Assembly (NCBI RefSeq): GCF_031202265.1
Contig: NZ_CP100604.1
Coordinates: 248,001-312,000, forward strand
DNA: 64,000 bases
Origin: Bradyrhizobium sp. Ash2021
GTDB taxonomy: Bacteria; Pseudomonadota; Alphaproteobacteria; Rhizobiales; Xanthobacteraceae
Reading direction: 5' to 3'
This document shows, piece by piece, positions 9,655 through 19,027 of the stretch. Below the pieces are notes generated by a model, which was given only the letters and a program-made list of their open reading frames with translations, did not search any database and had not been told where the DNA came from. A program made the translations under genes and the position numbers. The first letter of the stretch is position 1, and each line of letters starts with the position of its first letter.

Positions 9655-10344
9655 ATGACGCCGGAAACGACAAATTTGCTAACCTCACCTTTACCAAACG
9701 GTCTCGCGACGGTGGAGCAGGAGATCGCGCGCGCCTGCAAGGAAGCGCGCCGCGATCGCACGTCGGTAACCCTGATCGCGGTATCGAAGACATTCGACGC
9801 CGCCGCCATTTCGCCTGTTATCGACGCCGGACAACGCGTTTTCGGCGAAAACCGGGTGCAGGAGGCCAAGGCGAAATGGCCAGGGTTAATGTCTGACCAC
9901 CCCGGCATTTCGCTGCACCTGATCGGGCCGCTGCAATCCAACAAGGCCAAGGAGGCCGTGGCACTGTTCGACGCCATCCATTCGGTCGATCGCCCGAGCA
10001 TTTGCGAAGCGTTAGCCAAGGAAATCAATTTTCAGAAAAAGCAGCCGGAATTGTTCGTCCAGCTTAATACCGGCGAAGAACGGCAGAAGGCCGGCGTCGC
10101 GCCCGGCGAGGCGGATGCCTTCATCGCGAGCTGCCGGGAGAAATATGGCCTGGCGATTTCTGGCCTGATGTGCATCCCGCCGGTCGACGAGGCGCCGGCG
10201 CCGCATTTCGCGCTGACCGCGAAGATCGCCGCGCGCAACGGATTGAAGAATCTGTCGATGGGCATGAGCGCCGATTTTGCGATCGCGATCCAGATGGGCG
10301 CAACGCACATACGCGTGGGCTCGGCGATCTTCGGGCATCGGTAG
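9655..10344 (+). CDS. yggS: YggS/PLPBP-family pyridoxal phosphate homeostasis protein
   Basis: A single-domain PLP-binding protein of the alanine-racemase fold type, thought to buffer pyridoxal 5'-phosphate rather than catalyse a reaction. The PLP lysine lies in LIAVSKT (about K45). Other family motifs are FGENRVQEA, HLIGPLQSNK, QLNTGEE, LMCIPP and LSMGMSADF. At 229 residues it has the usual length. It is divergent from the membrane cyclase gene. It is followed by a palindromic repeat. Confidence 0.93.
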   Translation: MTPETTNLLTSPLPNGLATVEQEIARACKEARRDRTSVTLIAVSKTFDAAAISPVIDAGQRVFGENRVQEAKAKWPGLMSDHPGISLHLIGPLQSNKAKEAVALFDAIHSVDRPSICEALAKEINFQKKQPELFVQLNTGEERQKAGVAPGEADAFIASCREKYGLAISGLMCIPPVDEAPAPHFALTAKIAARNGLKNLSMGMSADFAIAIQMGATHIRVGSAIFGHR

Positions 10345-10364
10345 AGCCGCGCGATCCATCCTTC

Positions 10365-10484
10365 CGTCATTGCGAGGAGCGCAGCGACGAAGCAATCCAT
10401 TCTTTCTTTTTGCGGCGGCGTGGATTGCTTCGCGGAGCCTGTCATCGGGCGCGCATTCGCGCGACCCGGTGGCTCGCAATGACG
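10365..10484. repeat. CGTCATTGCGAGGAGC-type palindromic repeat
   Basis: The unit starts CGTCATTGCGAGGAGC and ends GCTCGCAATGACG, with an inner pair GAAGCAATCCA and TGGATTGCTTC. It is one of five copies in the window (also 18951-19027, 19680-19738, 40809-40892 and 63146-63264). It separates the convergent yggS and hydratase genes. Confidence 0.9.
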
Positions 10485-10494
10485 TTGAGAGAGC

Positions 10495-11280
10495 CTACTC
10501 AAACCGCACCGACACTTTCCCAAGCGCGCCGAAATCCGCCGCGAACAAATCCCCGGACTGAATCGGCAGCGGTGGATGGCAGGTGCCTGTCGTCACCACC
10601 TCGCCTGCTCTCAACGTCACACCAAGCGCGCGCAATTCATTGGCGAGCCAGGCCAGTGCGATCCTGGGATCGCCGAGCACGTTCTTGCCGTGCCCGACAT
10701 AGCGTTGTCCGCGCAACGTGATGACCGGCCTCTCCTCGACGAGATCGCGCGCGCGCCAGTTCGCAGCCGTCGGCGCGCCCAGCACGAACAGGTGCGCACA
10801 GGCATTGTCGGCGATGATTTGCGCGGCGCCGGCGCGCACGAAATCTGCAAAACGCGAATCCGGAATCTCGATCGCGGGATGCAGCGTGTCGACCGCGTCC
10901 AGAACCTCCTGCACCGTGTAGGGCGCCGGCCGCGGCGGCAGGTCTCTCGCCATGTGAAAGGCGAATTCCGGCTCGCCGACGCGCATTTCATTTCCGGCCA
11001 TCGAAGCGGTGCCGCCATCCGGTATAATCGTCTCAGGCAGGATGCGTCCGGCCATCGGGCCCTCGACATTGATGTGCTTCTGGCCGGCCTCGCTGGTGGC
11101 TGCGATTTTCCAGCCGAACAATTCTCCGCTCGAATAATTCTCGATCGCCGCTTGAATGGCGTAGCCCTCGGCGCGATCGCGTGGCCGCAGCGAAGCGTCG
11201 AGCGCGTCGAACTTGGTCCCGGCGCGCCAATGATCGTGCAGGATACTGGATGCCACGGCGATCTGGTTCTTGTCGAGCAT
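10495..11280 (-). CDS. 2-keto-4-pentenoate hydratase / FAH-family protein
   Basis: A member of the fumarylacetoacetate hydrolase superfamily closest to MhpD-type 2-hydroxypenta-2,4-dienoate hydratases, which act in aromatic meta-cleavage pathways. The 261-residue protein has the family segments GWKIAATSEAGQ, the metal-binding region GEPEFAFHMARDLP, a HPAIEIPDSRF segment and a C-terminal VTTGTCHPPLPIQSGD. No other meta-cleavage genes are nearby, so the physiological substrate is open. It lies seven bases downstream of the YkuD-type gene on the same strand and may be co-transcribed with it. Confidence 0.82.
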   Translation of the reverse strand: MLDKNQIAVASSILHDHWRAGTKFDALDASLRPRDRAEGYAIQAAIENYSSGELFGWKIAATSEAGQKHINVEGPMAGRILPETIIPDGGTASMAGNEMRVGEPEFAFHMARDLPPRPAPYTVQEVLDAVDTLHPAIEIPDSRFADFVRAGAAQIIADNACAHLFVLGAPTAANWRARDLVEERPVITLRGQRYVGHGKNVLGDPRIALAWLANELRALGVTLRAGEVVTTGTCHPPLPIQSGDLFAADFGALGKVSVRFE

Positions 11281-11287
11281 GGTTTGA

Positions 11288-11857
11288 TTACCCGATGATG
11301 ATCTTGGTCTGCCGGCTCATCCGCCGCAACAGCCGCAGCATGGAGGACTTCGTCATCGACACGCATCCCGCCGTGGCTGAAAAGTTCGCGCGCGCCAGAT
11401 GCAAGAACACCGCGCTGCCGCGGCCGGCGATACGCGGGGCGCTGTTGTGATCGATCTCGACGATGAAATCGTAGAGGTGATCCTCGCGCGTGAGCCGGTC
11501 GCCGGCCTGATCGCAGCTGAGCCGCATCGGCTGATTGTAATGGCGGTCGTTCGGGTCCTCGCACCAGGCGTCATCGGGCCGGATCGGGCGCACCGGCAGG
11601 TAGGTTCGCGGCCGTGGGTGACGGTCGGCGCGCCACCACAATTGCCGGGGATAGAAGGTCCCTTTGGGGGTCCCGCCATCGCCTTCGCGCTTGTTGGCCA
11701 GGATGCCCCCGCGACCAAGTGCCACCGGCGCGGTCCAGCCGTCCGCGGTCAGCCAGCCCCGGCGCGGGTCGCCGGCGGCGGGGTGAACCCTGATCGCCGA
11801 GAGCGGCCGATCACGGGCAACTGTCTCATAAGCGATTGAAAGATTGGGGTTTATCAT
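11288..11857 (-). CDS. YkuD-type L,D-transpeptidase-like protein
   Basis: The C-terminal half carries the YkuD catalytic pattern, with histidine in FLHLARANF and the nucleophilic cysteine in SATAGCVSM. Such enzymes form 3-3 peptidoglycan cross-links or attach lipoproteins. The 189-residue protein shows no convincing signal peptide, which is odd for an enzyme that should act in the periplasm; an upstream start or a non-classical role is possible. Upstream is a roughly 215-bp gap to the divergent response regulator gene. The domain call is firm and the function is inferred. Confidence 0.78.
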   Translation of the reverse strand: MINPNLSIAYETVARDRPLSAIRVHPAAGDPRRGWLTADGWTAPVALGRGGILANKREGDGGTPKGTFYPRQLWWRADRHPRPRTYLPVRPIRPDDAWCEDPNDRHYNQPMRLSCDQAGDRLTREDHLYDFIVEIDHNSAPRIAGRGSAVFLHLARANFSATAGCVSMTKSSMLRLLRRMSRQTKIIIG

Positions 11858-12073
11858 GAGAATCGCTCTAATCCCGGGTTGCCTCCCCAGCCTCGATTGT
11901 TCTATCTGGCGCCATTACAGGACATTCATCCAAAGGCGTGCCGGTTTTGGGATAGAGTGCGGCCTGCTTGTGAATCGGTAACAATCGCCTACCTGTGTAC
12001 GAATCTAACTATCAAGTCTCGGCCAAAAGCGCTTCCGCTTGTGCCGCCGCCTGCCCCAAGAGGATGGTAACCT

Positions 12074-12760
12074 ATGGCCAATGCCCGCAAGATCCTGATC
12101 GTGGATGACGATACCGATCTGCGCGATACGCTGGTCGAGCAGCTGTCGCTGCACGAGGAATTCGAAGCCTCCGCGGTCGATACCGGCGCCAAGGGCGCCA
12201 GCGCGGCCAAGGCCAATGCCCCCGATCTCGTGCTGATGGATGTCGGGCTGCCCGATACCGACGGGCGCGAGGTTGTCCGGTCGCTGCGAAAGGGCGGCTT
12301 CAAGGCGCCGATCATCATGCTGACCGGCCACGACACCGATTCGGACACCATTTTGGGCCTCGAATCCGGCGCCAACGACTATGTCGCAAAGCCGTTCCGG
12401 TTTGCGGTGCTGCTGGCCCGGATCCGGGCGCAGCTGCGCCAGCACGAGGCCAGCGAGGACGCGGTGTTCTCCGTCGGCCCCTACTCTTTCCGCCCCGGCT
12501 CCAAGATGCTGACCGGCGCCAATGCCCGAAAAGTGCGGCTGACCGAGAAGGAAACCGCGATCCTGCGTTTCCTCTATCGTGCCGGCCAGCTGCCGGTGTC
12601 GCGCGAGACGCTGCTGCAGGAAGTGTGGGGCTATAATTCGGGCGTCACCACCCATACCCTGGAAACGCACATCTACCGGCTCAGGCAGAAGATCGAAAAA
12701 GATGCTGCCAATCCCGAGATCCTGGTGACGGAAGCCGGTGGCTACAAGCTGGTGCCGTGA
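12074..12760 (+). CDS. OmpR-family response regulator
   Basis: A receiver domain with phospho-acceptor D56 (VLMDVGLP), acidic DDD at 11-13 and conserved K106 (VAKPF) is followed by a winged-helix DNA-binding domain ending in the wing KIEKDAANPEILVTEAGGYK. The 228-residue sequence closely resembles the alphaproteobacterial regulator known as CenR or OtpR, which controls cell-envelope genes; that identification is from memory. No sensor kinase lies next to it. A perfect hairpin directly follows the stop codon. Confidence 0.9.
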   Translation: MANARKILIVDDDTDLRDTLVEQLSLHEEFEASAVDTGAKGASAAKANAPDLVLMDVGLPDTDGREVVRSLRKGGFKAPIIMLTGHDTDSDTILGLESGANDYVAKPFRFAVLLARIRAQLRQHEASEDAVFSVGPYSFRPGSKMLTGANARKVRLTEKETAILRFLYRAGQLPVSRETLLQEVWGYNSGVTTHTLETHIYRLRQKIEKDAANPEILVTEAGGYKLVP

Positions 12761-12783
12761 TACGATTCGGTCCGCGAATCGTA
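12761..12783 (+). terminator. Hairpin after the response regulator gene
   Basis: A perfect 9-bp stem, TACGATTCG and CGAATCGTA with a 5-base loop, begins right after the stop codon and is followed by a short T-rich run (ACTCTTT). It may be a weak intrinsic terminator or an mRNA-stabilising hairpin. Confidence 0.5.
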
Positions 12784-12814
12784 ACTCTTTGCGCATCCCG
12801 GTCACCGGTCCCGT

Positions 12815-13255
12815 ATGTCGATCGAAGATGATGTAGCCCTGCTTGAGCGGGTCCCGACATTGCGCCTGTTGGGCAATACGGCGCTGCGCATGCTGGCGAT
12901 CGGCTCGGAACAGCGCGACTTTGCGCGTGGCGACCGCCTGTTCAATGCCGGCGACGACGCCGATGCGGGCTATATCGTGCAGCGCGGCGCCTTCCGGGTC
13001 GAGGATGGCGGCGCCGAGATCATCGCCGGTCCCGGCGCCCTGATCGGCGAGCTCGCTTTGATCGTCGCGATGCGGCGGCCGTCCACGGCGATCGCGATCG
13101 AACATTCCACCGTGCTCAGGGTTGCGCGCAGTCTGTTTCAGCGCGTGCTCGAAAGCGACCCCGCCGCGGCCCGCCGCCTGCGCGACGAGCTCGCCACCCG
13201 CACCAGCCAGCTCGCCAGCGACATTTTGATGGCGGGTGCAAAGCTGAGTATCTGA
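12815..13255 (+). CDS. Stand-alone cyclic nucleotide-binding domain protein
   Basis: A 146-residue protein made of one Crp-like cyclic nucleotide-binding domain. The phosphate-binding cassette is visible as GELALIVAMRRPSTA, including the conserved GE and arginine. There is no helix-turn-helix and no membrane segment, so it cannot act as a Crp-type regulator alone; it more likely influences a partner protein. It follows the response regulator by 54 bp on the same strand, with a hairpin between them. The ligand and partner are unknown. Confidence 0.8.
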   Translation: MSIEDDVALLERVPTLRLLGNTALRMLAIGSEQRDFARGDRLFNAGDDADAGYIVQRGAFRVEDGGAEIIAGPGALIGELALIVAMRRPSTAIAIEHSTVLRVARSLFQRVLESDPAAARRLRDELATRTSQLASDILMAGAKLSI

Positions 13256-13261
13256 CCGCAA

Positions 13262-14077
13262 TCACACCTCCAGCGTCACCGTCACCGGGACATGGTCCGA
13301 CGGCCGCTCCCAGCCGCGCGCATCCCGCGTGATCCTGAAATCGCTGACACCGTCCTTCAGCGCCCGCGAGACCCAGATGTGGTCGAGCCGGCGGCCGCGG
13401 TCGCCGACGGTCCAGTCGGCGGCGCGGTAGCTCCACCAGGTGTAGACCTTCTCCGAAAGCGGTATGCGCTCCCGCGCGACGTCGAACCATTCGCCGTGCG
13501 TCTGGGCGGCCAGCAGTTTTTCAGTCTCGATCGGGGTGTGCGACACGACTTTCAACAATTGCTTGTGCGACCAGACGTCGTTCTCATGCGGCGCCACGTT
13601 GAGATCGCCGACCAGGATATGCCGGTCGTCGCCGCGCGGATGCAGCGGCTCGCAGGCTTTCATCTCGTCGAGAAATTTCAGCTTGTGGTCGAACTTCGGA
13701 TTGAGCGCGGGATCGGGAATATCGCCGCCGGCCGGGACGTAGAAATTATGCAGCACCAGCGGCTTTACGAGCTGCGCCTTCTCGCCGAATGAAACCGAGA
13801 TGTGCCGAGAATCGATGTTGTCACAGAAGGTTCTTACATCCTTGCTCTCGAACGGCAGCTTCGAGACGATGGCGACGCCGTGATAGCCCTTCTGCCCGTT
13901 CAGCGCGACGTGCTCGTAGCCGAGACGCTTGAAGCGCTTCAGCGGGAAGGCATCGTCGATGCATTTGGTTTCCTGCAGGCAAAGCACGTCCGGCCGCACC
14001 GACTTGAGAAACCTGGCGACGAGATCGATGCGCAGGCGCACCGAGTTGATATTCCACGTTGTCAGGGAGAAGCGCAT
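13262..14077 (-). CDS. xth: Exodeoxyribonuclease III
   Basis: An AP endonuclease and 3'-5' exonuclease of base-excision repair. The 271-residue protein has the EEP-fold motifs in order: TWNINSVR, LQETKCIDDAFP (metal-binding Glu), HNFYVPAGGD, VGDLNVAPHENDVW (catalytic Asp-Asn) and the C-terminal SDHVPV with catalytic histidine. Length and motifs are normal. It converges with the cyclic-nucleotide-domain gene only six bases apart. lolA lies 77 bp upstream on the same strand. Confidence 0.95.
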   Translation of the reverse strand: MRFSLTTWNINSVRLRIDLVARFLKSVRPDVLCLQETKCIDDAFPLKRFKRLGYEHVALNGQKGYHGVAIVSKLPFESKDVRTFCDNIDSRHISVSFGEKAQLVKPLVLHNFYVPAGGDIPDPALNPKFDHKLKFLDEMKACEPLHPRGDDRHILVGDLNVAPHENDVWSHKQLLKVVSHTPIETEKLLAAQTHGEWFDVARERIPLSEKVYTWWSYRAADWTVGDRGRRLDHIWVSRALKDGVSDFRITRDARGWERPSDHVPVTVTLEV

Positions 14078-14154
14078 GAGAACCGTGTCTTACCACGGTT
14101 CGTGCTGCGGTTTTCCAGCTCTCCACAGGGAAACGAACGCGCGAGGCCGCAAAA

Positions 14155-14961
14155 TCAGCCCGGCGAGGTCGGATAATTGGTGAAGTCGATCTTGAACAAA
14201 TTGGGATCGACCTTCTTCGACGTATCCAGATTGTAGACCGCGACCGTGGTGTCGTAGCCCTGCGGGTCGGTCACAGTCCATTGCTTGAGCTGGCCGTCCT
14301 TGGTGCCGATCATCAGCATCAGCCGGCTGGTCCCGATCAGTGCCTGCTTCTCTTCGATGGTGACGCTGATGAAGACATCGTCGGCGGTGACGTTGACGAC
14401 GTTGGTGTCCTTCATCAGATCGATGCGATCCGACAGCAGAAACCGCAGCGGCGTCTGCGACAGCGGATAGATGTCCTGGGTCGCGAGCTTGCGGTCGCGC
14501 ACCGCCAGCGACGAGCCGTCGGCGATGATGGCGATCGGCGTCGGATCGTCATATTCGAAACGCACCTTGCCCGGTTTCTGGATGTAGAAGTCGCCCTTGG
14601 TCTTGCTGCCATCGGGTCCGACCTGGACGAAATTCCCGACCAGCGTCTGCAGCGACGACAGATACGAACTCACCTTGGCGGCTTGCGCCTTCTGGTTGGC
14701 ATCGAAGCTCGAAAAGATACTGGCAGGGACATTGCGGTGCGGATCGGGGATCACCGGGTTCGGCGGCGCCTGGGATGTCGTCCCCGTCGTCCTCGGCGCG
14801 CCCTGTGCACTCAGCTGCACGCCGCCGTCTCGGGCCTTCGGCGCGGGCTTCGGAACGGGAACGTTCTGCGCGGACGAAGGCATCGCGAGGCCGGCGAGAG
14901 ACGCTGATATCAACAGCGCCAATCCGTAATGGATGCCGCGATGGGTGGATTGTTTTGTCAT
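14155..14961 (-). CDS. lolA: LolA-family outer-membrane lipoprotein carrier protein
   Basis: A periplasmic chaperone that carries lipoproteins to the outer membrane. An N-terminal signal peptide is followed by a proline-rich linker of about 60 residues and the LolA domain from about residue 85 (VSSYLSSLQTLVGNFVQ, then GDFYIQKPGKVRFEYDDP). The 268-residue length exceeds E. coli LolA mainly because of the linker. Location next to ftsK on the same strand matches the ftsK-lolA order in many proteobacteria. The linker before the domain is the only unusual part. Confidence 0.88.
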   Translation of the reverse strand: MTKQSTHRGIHYGLALLISASLAGLAMPSSAQNVPVPKPAPKARDGGVQLSAQGAPRTTGTTSQAPPNPVIPDPHRNVPASIFSSFDANQKAQAAKVSSYLSSLQTLVGNFVQVGPDGSKTKGDFYIQKPGKVRFEYDDPTPIAIIADGSSLAVRDRKLATQDIYPLSQTPLRFLLSDRIDLMKDTNVVNVTADDVFISVTIEEKQALIGTSRLMLMIGTKDGQLKQWTVTDPQGYDTTVAVYNLDTSKKVDPNLFKIDFTNYPTSPG

Positions 14962-15067
14962 TCGGTATTTCAGACCTCTATTCGAGGCAATGCCCCGCTT
15001 CGACGGCTATTTTATCGTGCTTTGGACCAAAAGAGGTATCGTTTTTCCGTGAAAATGCAGCACTTGC

Positions 15068-17512
15068 TTAGAAGCGGCCTTCTTCTTCCTCGACCAGAAT
15101 CTCGCGTTTGCCGGCGTGATTGGCCTGGCCCACGATGCCTTCCAGTTCCATCCGCTCCATCAAAGAAGCTGCGCGGTTATATCCGATTTGCAGCCGGCGT
15201 TGAATGTACGAAGTCGATGCCTTGCGGTCGCGCTTGACGATCGCGACCGCCTGCGAAAACAGGTCGGCGCCGCCGCCATCGCCACCCATGCCGGTGGAAT
15301 CGAATACCGCGCCGTCCTCGTCGGTAGGCTCTTCAGCGGTGACCGCCTCGAGATATTCCGGCTGGCCCTGCGTCTTGAGATGGCGCACCACCTTCTCGAC
15401 TTCTTCGTCGGAAACGAATGGGCCGTGCACGCGGCTGATGCGGCCGCCGCCGGCCATATAGAGCATGTCGCCCTGGCCGAGCAGTTGCTCGGCGCCCATC
15501 TCGCCGAGGATCGTTCGGCTGTCGATCTTCGAGGTGACCTGGAACGAAATGCGGGTCGGAAAATTCGCCTTGATGGTGCCGGTGATGACGTCGACCGAGG
15601 GCCGTTGCGTTGCGAGGATCACATGCAGGCCTGCGGCGCGCGCCATCTGCGCCAGCCGCTGCACCGCGCCTTCGATGTCCTTGCCGGCGACCATCATCAG
15701 GTCGGCCATTTCGTCGACGATGATGACGATGTAGGGCAATGGATCGAGGTCGAGCTTTTCTTCTTCGTAGATCGCCTTGCCGGTTTCCTTGTCGAAGCCG
15801 GTATGCACCGTGCGCGTCAGCTCCTCGCCCTTGCCCCTGGCTTCGACGAGACGCTGATTGTAGCCGTCGATGTTGCGCACACCGAGCTTGGACATTTTCT
15901 TGTAGCGCTCTTCCATCTCGCGCACCGCCCATTTCAGCGCGACCACCGCCTTTTTCGGGTCGGTCACGACCGGCGTCAAAAGATGCGGGATGCCGTCATA
16001 GACGGAGAGTTCGAGCATTTTCGGATCGACCATGATCAGGCGGCACTGGTCCGGCCGCAAGCGATAGACCAGGCTGAGGATCATGGTGTTGATGGCGACC
16101 GATTTGCCCGAGCCGGTGGTGCCGGCGATCAGCATGTGCGGCGTGCGCGCCAGATCAATGATGATGGATTCGCCGCCGATGTTCTTGCCGAGGCAAAGCG
16201 GAAGCTTGGCCATCGAGTCGTCCTTCACCGACAGCAGCTCGCGCAGATAAACCTTCTCGCGATGCGCGTTGGGCAATTCGATGCCGATCGCGTTGCGGCC
16301 GGCGACGACGGCGACGCGCGCCGACAGCGCGCTCATCGAGCGCGCGATGTCGTCGGCGAGACCGATGACCCGCGACGATTTGATGCCGGGCGCGGGCTCG
16401 AGTTCGTACAGCGTCACCACCGGGCCGGGATTGGCCTTGACGATTTCGCCGCGGACGCCGAAATCGCCGAGCACGCCTTCCAGCGCGCGCGAATTGGCTT
16501 CCAGTTCGGCCTTGTTCAGCGGCTGCCGGTCGGAAGCCTTCGGCGCGGTCAGTACCGAGACCGATGGCAGTTCGAACTTGTCGGAGGATTTACGCGCCGG
16601 CGCGCGCGGGGCTTTCTTGCGCGGCGCGCGGGTGGCGGGGACTTCCTCGTCCTCGTCTTCCTCGTCTTCGTTGGCAAAATCCTCTTCAGCCTGCGGAGCC
16701 AGTGACGGCGCAGTGCGGCCGCCGAGATTGGGCTCCTGGCGTTCGAACGAGGCCGTCCGCGGCTGCGGCGCACTTGCGACCAGCGAGCGGTACGCCGTGG
16801 TCAATAGCCAGCCGAGACGCGCCTTCGTGCTCATGACGGCATGAAACATCCAGCCGAGCGAGACCGAGCTGCGATCGCCCTCTTCCTCGAACGGCGCGTC
16901 ATCGTCCTCGATCGGCGTCAGCTCCTCGTCCTGCGGCCGCGAGCCCCAGCCGCATGCGAGCAGGAAGGTCGCCGACATCGCCGCGAAAAGAATGATCCCG
17001 AGCACCAGCCGATAGACGAAACCTGCCGGGCCGAACACCACCGCCGGCGCGCGCACCAGTGCGTCGCCGACGACGCCGCCAAGTCCGGTCGGCAGCGGCC
17101 AGGCGCCGCCATGCGGCCAGCAGCTGGCAAAGCCCGCGGCGATTACCGTGGTGAGAATCCAGCATCCGAGCCGCAACGCTTCGCGGTCGAAGGTGCGATG
17201 GGTCAGCATGCGCCAGCCCCACACCGCGACGGGGAGGATCAGCATGATCGCCCCGAGGCCGAGAATCTGCATCAGCAAATCGGCGCCGATCGCGCCGGGA
17301 TAGCCGACGATGTTGCGAATCGCGCGCGAGGTCGCGTGGCTGAAACTGGGATCCTGCACCGACCATGTCATCAGCGCGGCCGCCGCTACGCCGGACAGCG
17401 CGATCAGGCAGAGGCCGGTGAATTCCCGAAGGCGCCGCGCCAGCGCGTCGCGGATCGAGGCCGGCAACTGGCTGACCAGGGGAATGACACGTTCGATCGC
17501 TGGCATGCTCAT
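15068..17512 (-). CDS. ftsK: FtsK DNA translocase
   Basis: FtsK anchors at the division septum and pumps DNA to resolve chromosome dimers. The 814-residue protein has four to five N-terminal membrane helices, an acidic and basic linker around residues 200-320, the translocase motor with Walker [11 protein letters not shown] and Walker [14 protein letters not shown], and a C-terminal gamma winged-helix ([14 protein letters not shown]) that reads KOPS-like sites. It is slightly shorter than E. coli FtsK because the linker is short, as usual in alphaproteobacteria. The aminotransferase gene ends 12 bases upstream of its start, so the pair may be co-transcribed. Confidence 0.97.
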   Translation of the reverse strand: MSMPAIERVIPLVSQLPASIRDALARRLREFTGLCLIALSGVAAAALMTWSVQDPSFSHATSRAIRNIVGYPGAIGADLLMQILGLGAIMLILPVAVWGWRMLTHRTFDREALRLGCWILTTVIAAGFASCWPHGGAWPLPTGLGGVVGDALVRAPAVVFGPAGFVYRLVLGIILFAAMSATFLLACGWGSRPQDEELTPIEDDDAPFEEEGDRSSVSLGWMFHAVMSTKARLGWLLTTAYRSLVASAPQPRTASFERQEPNLGGRTAPSLAPQAEEDFANEDEEDEDEEVPATRAPRKKAPRAPARKSSDKFELPSVSVLTAPKASDRQPLNKAELEANSRALEGVLGDFGVRGEIVKANPGPVVTLYELEPAPGIKSSRVIGLADDIARSMSALSARVAVVAGRNAIGIELPNAHREKVYLRELLSVKDDSMAKLPLCLGKNIGGESIIIDLARTPHMLIAGTTGSGKSVAINTMILSLVYRLRPDQCRLIMVDPKMLELSVYDGIPHLLTPVVTDPKKAVVALKWAVREMEERYKKMSKLGVRNIDGYNQRLVEARGKGEELTRTVHTGFDKETGKAIYEEEKLDLDPLPYIVIIVDEMADLMMVAGKDIEGAVQRLAQMARAAGLHVILATQRPSVDVITGTIKANFPTRISFQVTSKIDSRTILGEMGAEQLLGQGDMLYMAGGGRISRVHGPFVSDEEVEKVVRHLKTQGQPEYLEAVTAEEPTDEDGAVFDSTGMGGDGGGADLFSQAVAIVKRDRKASTSYIQRRLQIGYNRAASLMERMELEGIVGQANHAGKREILVEEEEGRF

Positions 17513-17524
17513 GGGGCCCTGCGA

Positions 17525-18751
17525 CTAATCCAGAATTTCGACCAGCCGGTGCAATGCCTCGGCTGTTGATTCACTGTCGGAGACCAGCGCAAGCCGGATA
17601 TAGCCGTCGCCGGGATTGAAGCCGTCGTGCTGCGGCCGCGACAGATAGCTGCCGGGGATCACGCGCACGCCGGCATCGCGATAGAGTCTCACCGCTGCCG
17701 CCTCATCACCGCCCCGCGCGGAAACATCGAGCCAGACGCAGAAACCGCCGGCAGGCCTGACATAGCCGTAGCGATTGCCAAGGATCTGGTCGGCGAAATC
17801 GAACTTGATCCGGTACAGCCGGCGATTCTCCACGACATGCGCCTCGTCGCTATAGGCCGCGACCGCGACGTGCTGCAGCGGCACCGGCACCTGCGGTGCG
17901 GCGACATTGCGCAGTTCGTGAAACGCGGCCAGAAAATTCCTGTCGCCGGCGGCGAAGCCGACGCGCATGCCCGGCAGGTTCGAACGCTTCGACAGCGACT
18001 GGAACGCCACCACATTGGTGAAATCGGGCCCGGCGCATTCCAGCGCGCTGCCCGGCGCCTGCCTTGTGTAGATTTCCGAATAGCACTCGTCGCTCAGGAT
18101 CATGAAGCCGAAGCGGTCGGCCAGTTTCTTCAGCCGCGTGAAGTAATCGGGCGAGGCGACCGCGCCTTGCGGGTTGGCGGGCGAGGCGATGAAGAATGCA
18201 ACGGTCCGCGCCAGCGTGGCGTCGTCGAGCGCATCGAGATCGGGCAAGAATCCGTTCGCGACCGTGGTCGGCAGATAGATCTGCTCGCAGCCCGCGGCGC
18301 GGGCGCCGGCGCCATAGGCGGGATAGAACGGGTTCGGCATCAGGATCGCCGGCCGGCCCTTGCGCGGACCGACATAGCGCGCGGCGGTGATGGCGGCGAA
18401 AAACAGGCCCTCGCGGCTGCCGTTCAGGACCAGAATTTCGCTTTCGGGATCGACCGGCCGCGGCAGCTGGAACCGGGTCGACAGCCAGTTCGCGGCGGCC
18501 CGGCGGAACGGCTCGATGCCCCTGGCCAGCGGATAGCGGCCGAACTCGGCGATATGTCGTGACAGCACCGGGCCGACGAAGGCGGGCACCGGGTGCTGCG
18601 GCTCGCCCAATGATAGCGTAATCAACGGCTTAGCGGGCGTATAGGGCGCCAGCAGCTCGGTCGTCCGCGCAAACGGGGAGCGCTCGGCCTGACCGGCAGG
18701 CTGAACACTGCCGGCGCCCTGCGCCACGCCGGAAGAGGCGGTCATTGCCAT
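17525..18751 (-). CDS. Class I/II pyridoxal-phosphate aminotransferase
   Basis: A fold-type I aminotransferase, 408 residues from the ATG at 18751. The PLP lysine lies in FQSLSKRSNLPGMRVG, with the family motifs GEPQHPVP, SPANPQGAV and ILSDECYSEIY. It resembles DapC-type N-succinyldiaminopimelate aminotransferases, which work in lysine and peptidoglycan precursor synthesis, and this neighbourhood next to ftsK supports that; the specific substrate remains an inference. A further in-frame TTG upstream (18811) and an ATG two codons downstream are alternative starts; none has an obvious ribosome-binding site. Confidence 0.85.
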   Translation of the reverse strand: MAMTASSGVAQGAGSVQPAGQAERSPFARTTELLAPYTPAKPLITLSLGEPQHPVPAFVGPVLSRHIAEFGRYPLARGIEPFRRAAANWLSTRFQLPRPVDPESEILVLNGSREGLFFAAITAARYVGPRKGRPAILMPNPFYPAYGAGARAAGCEQIYLPTTVANGFLPDLDALDDATLARTVAFFIASPANPQGAVASPDYFTRLKKLADRFGFMILSDECYSEIYTRQAPGSALECAGPDFTNVVAFQSLSKRSNLPGMRVGFAAGDRNFLAAFHELRNVAAPQVPVPLQHVAVAAYSDEAHVVENRRLYRIKFDFADQILGNRYGYVRPAGGFCVWLDVSARGGDEAAAVRLYRDAGVRVIPGSYLSRPQHDGFNPGDGYIRLALVSDSESTAEALHRLVEILD

Positions 18752-18950
18752 GTCTGAAACGCCAGCACTTTCAAAAGCGGTCGGGGGAGTTGGAGACCGA
18801 CCGGAGACCAATCAAACCACCATAGATACGGCGAGGTTAAGACGCGATTAACCATCGGCGCCAGCGTCGATTTTGCTGGTTTGTTCCCCCTTGGAACCTG
18901 TGTCGGAGGCCGCGATGCCGCCGAGACCAGAAAAACGCCAGATCGGAAAC

Positions 18951-19027
18951 CGTCATTGCGAGCGAAGCGAAGCAATCCATTCTTTCTTTGCTGCGCTATG
19001 GATTGCTTCGCTTCGCTCGCAATGACG
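18951..19027. repeat. Near-perfect palindromic repeat, CGTCATTGCGAG type
   Basis: Thirty bases at 18951-18980 are the exact inverse of the last thirty bases at 18998-19027, around a 17-base loop. It is the most symmetric member of the CGTCATTGCGAG family in the window. It marks the left edge of the long block without a convincing gene. Confidence 0.92.
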
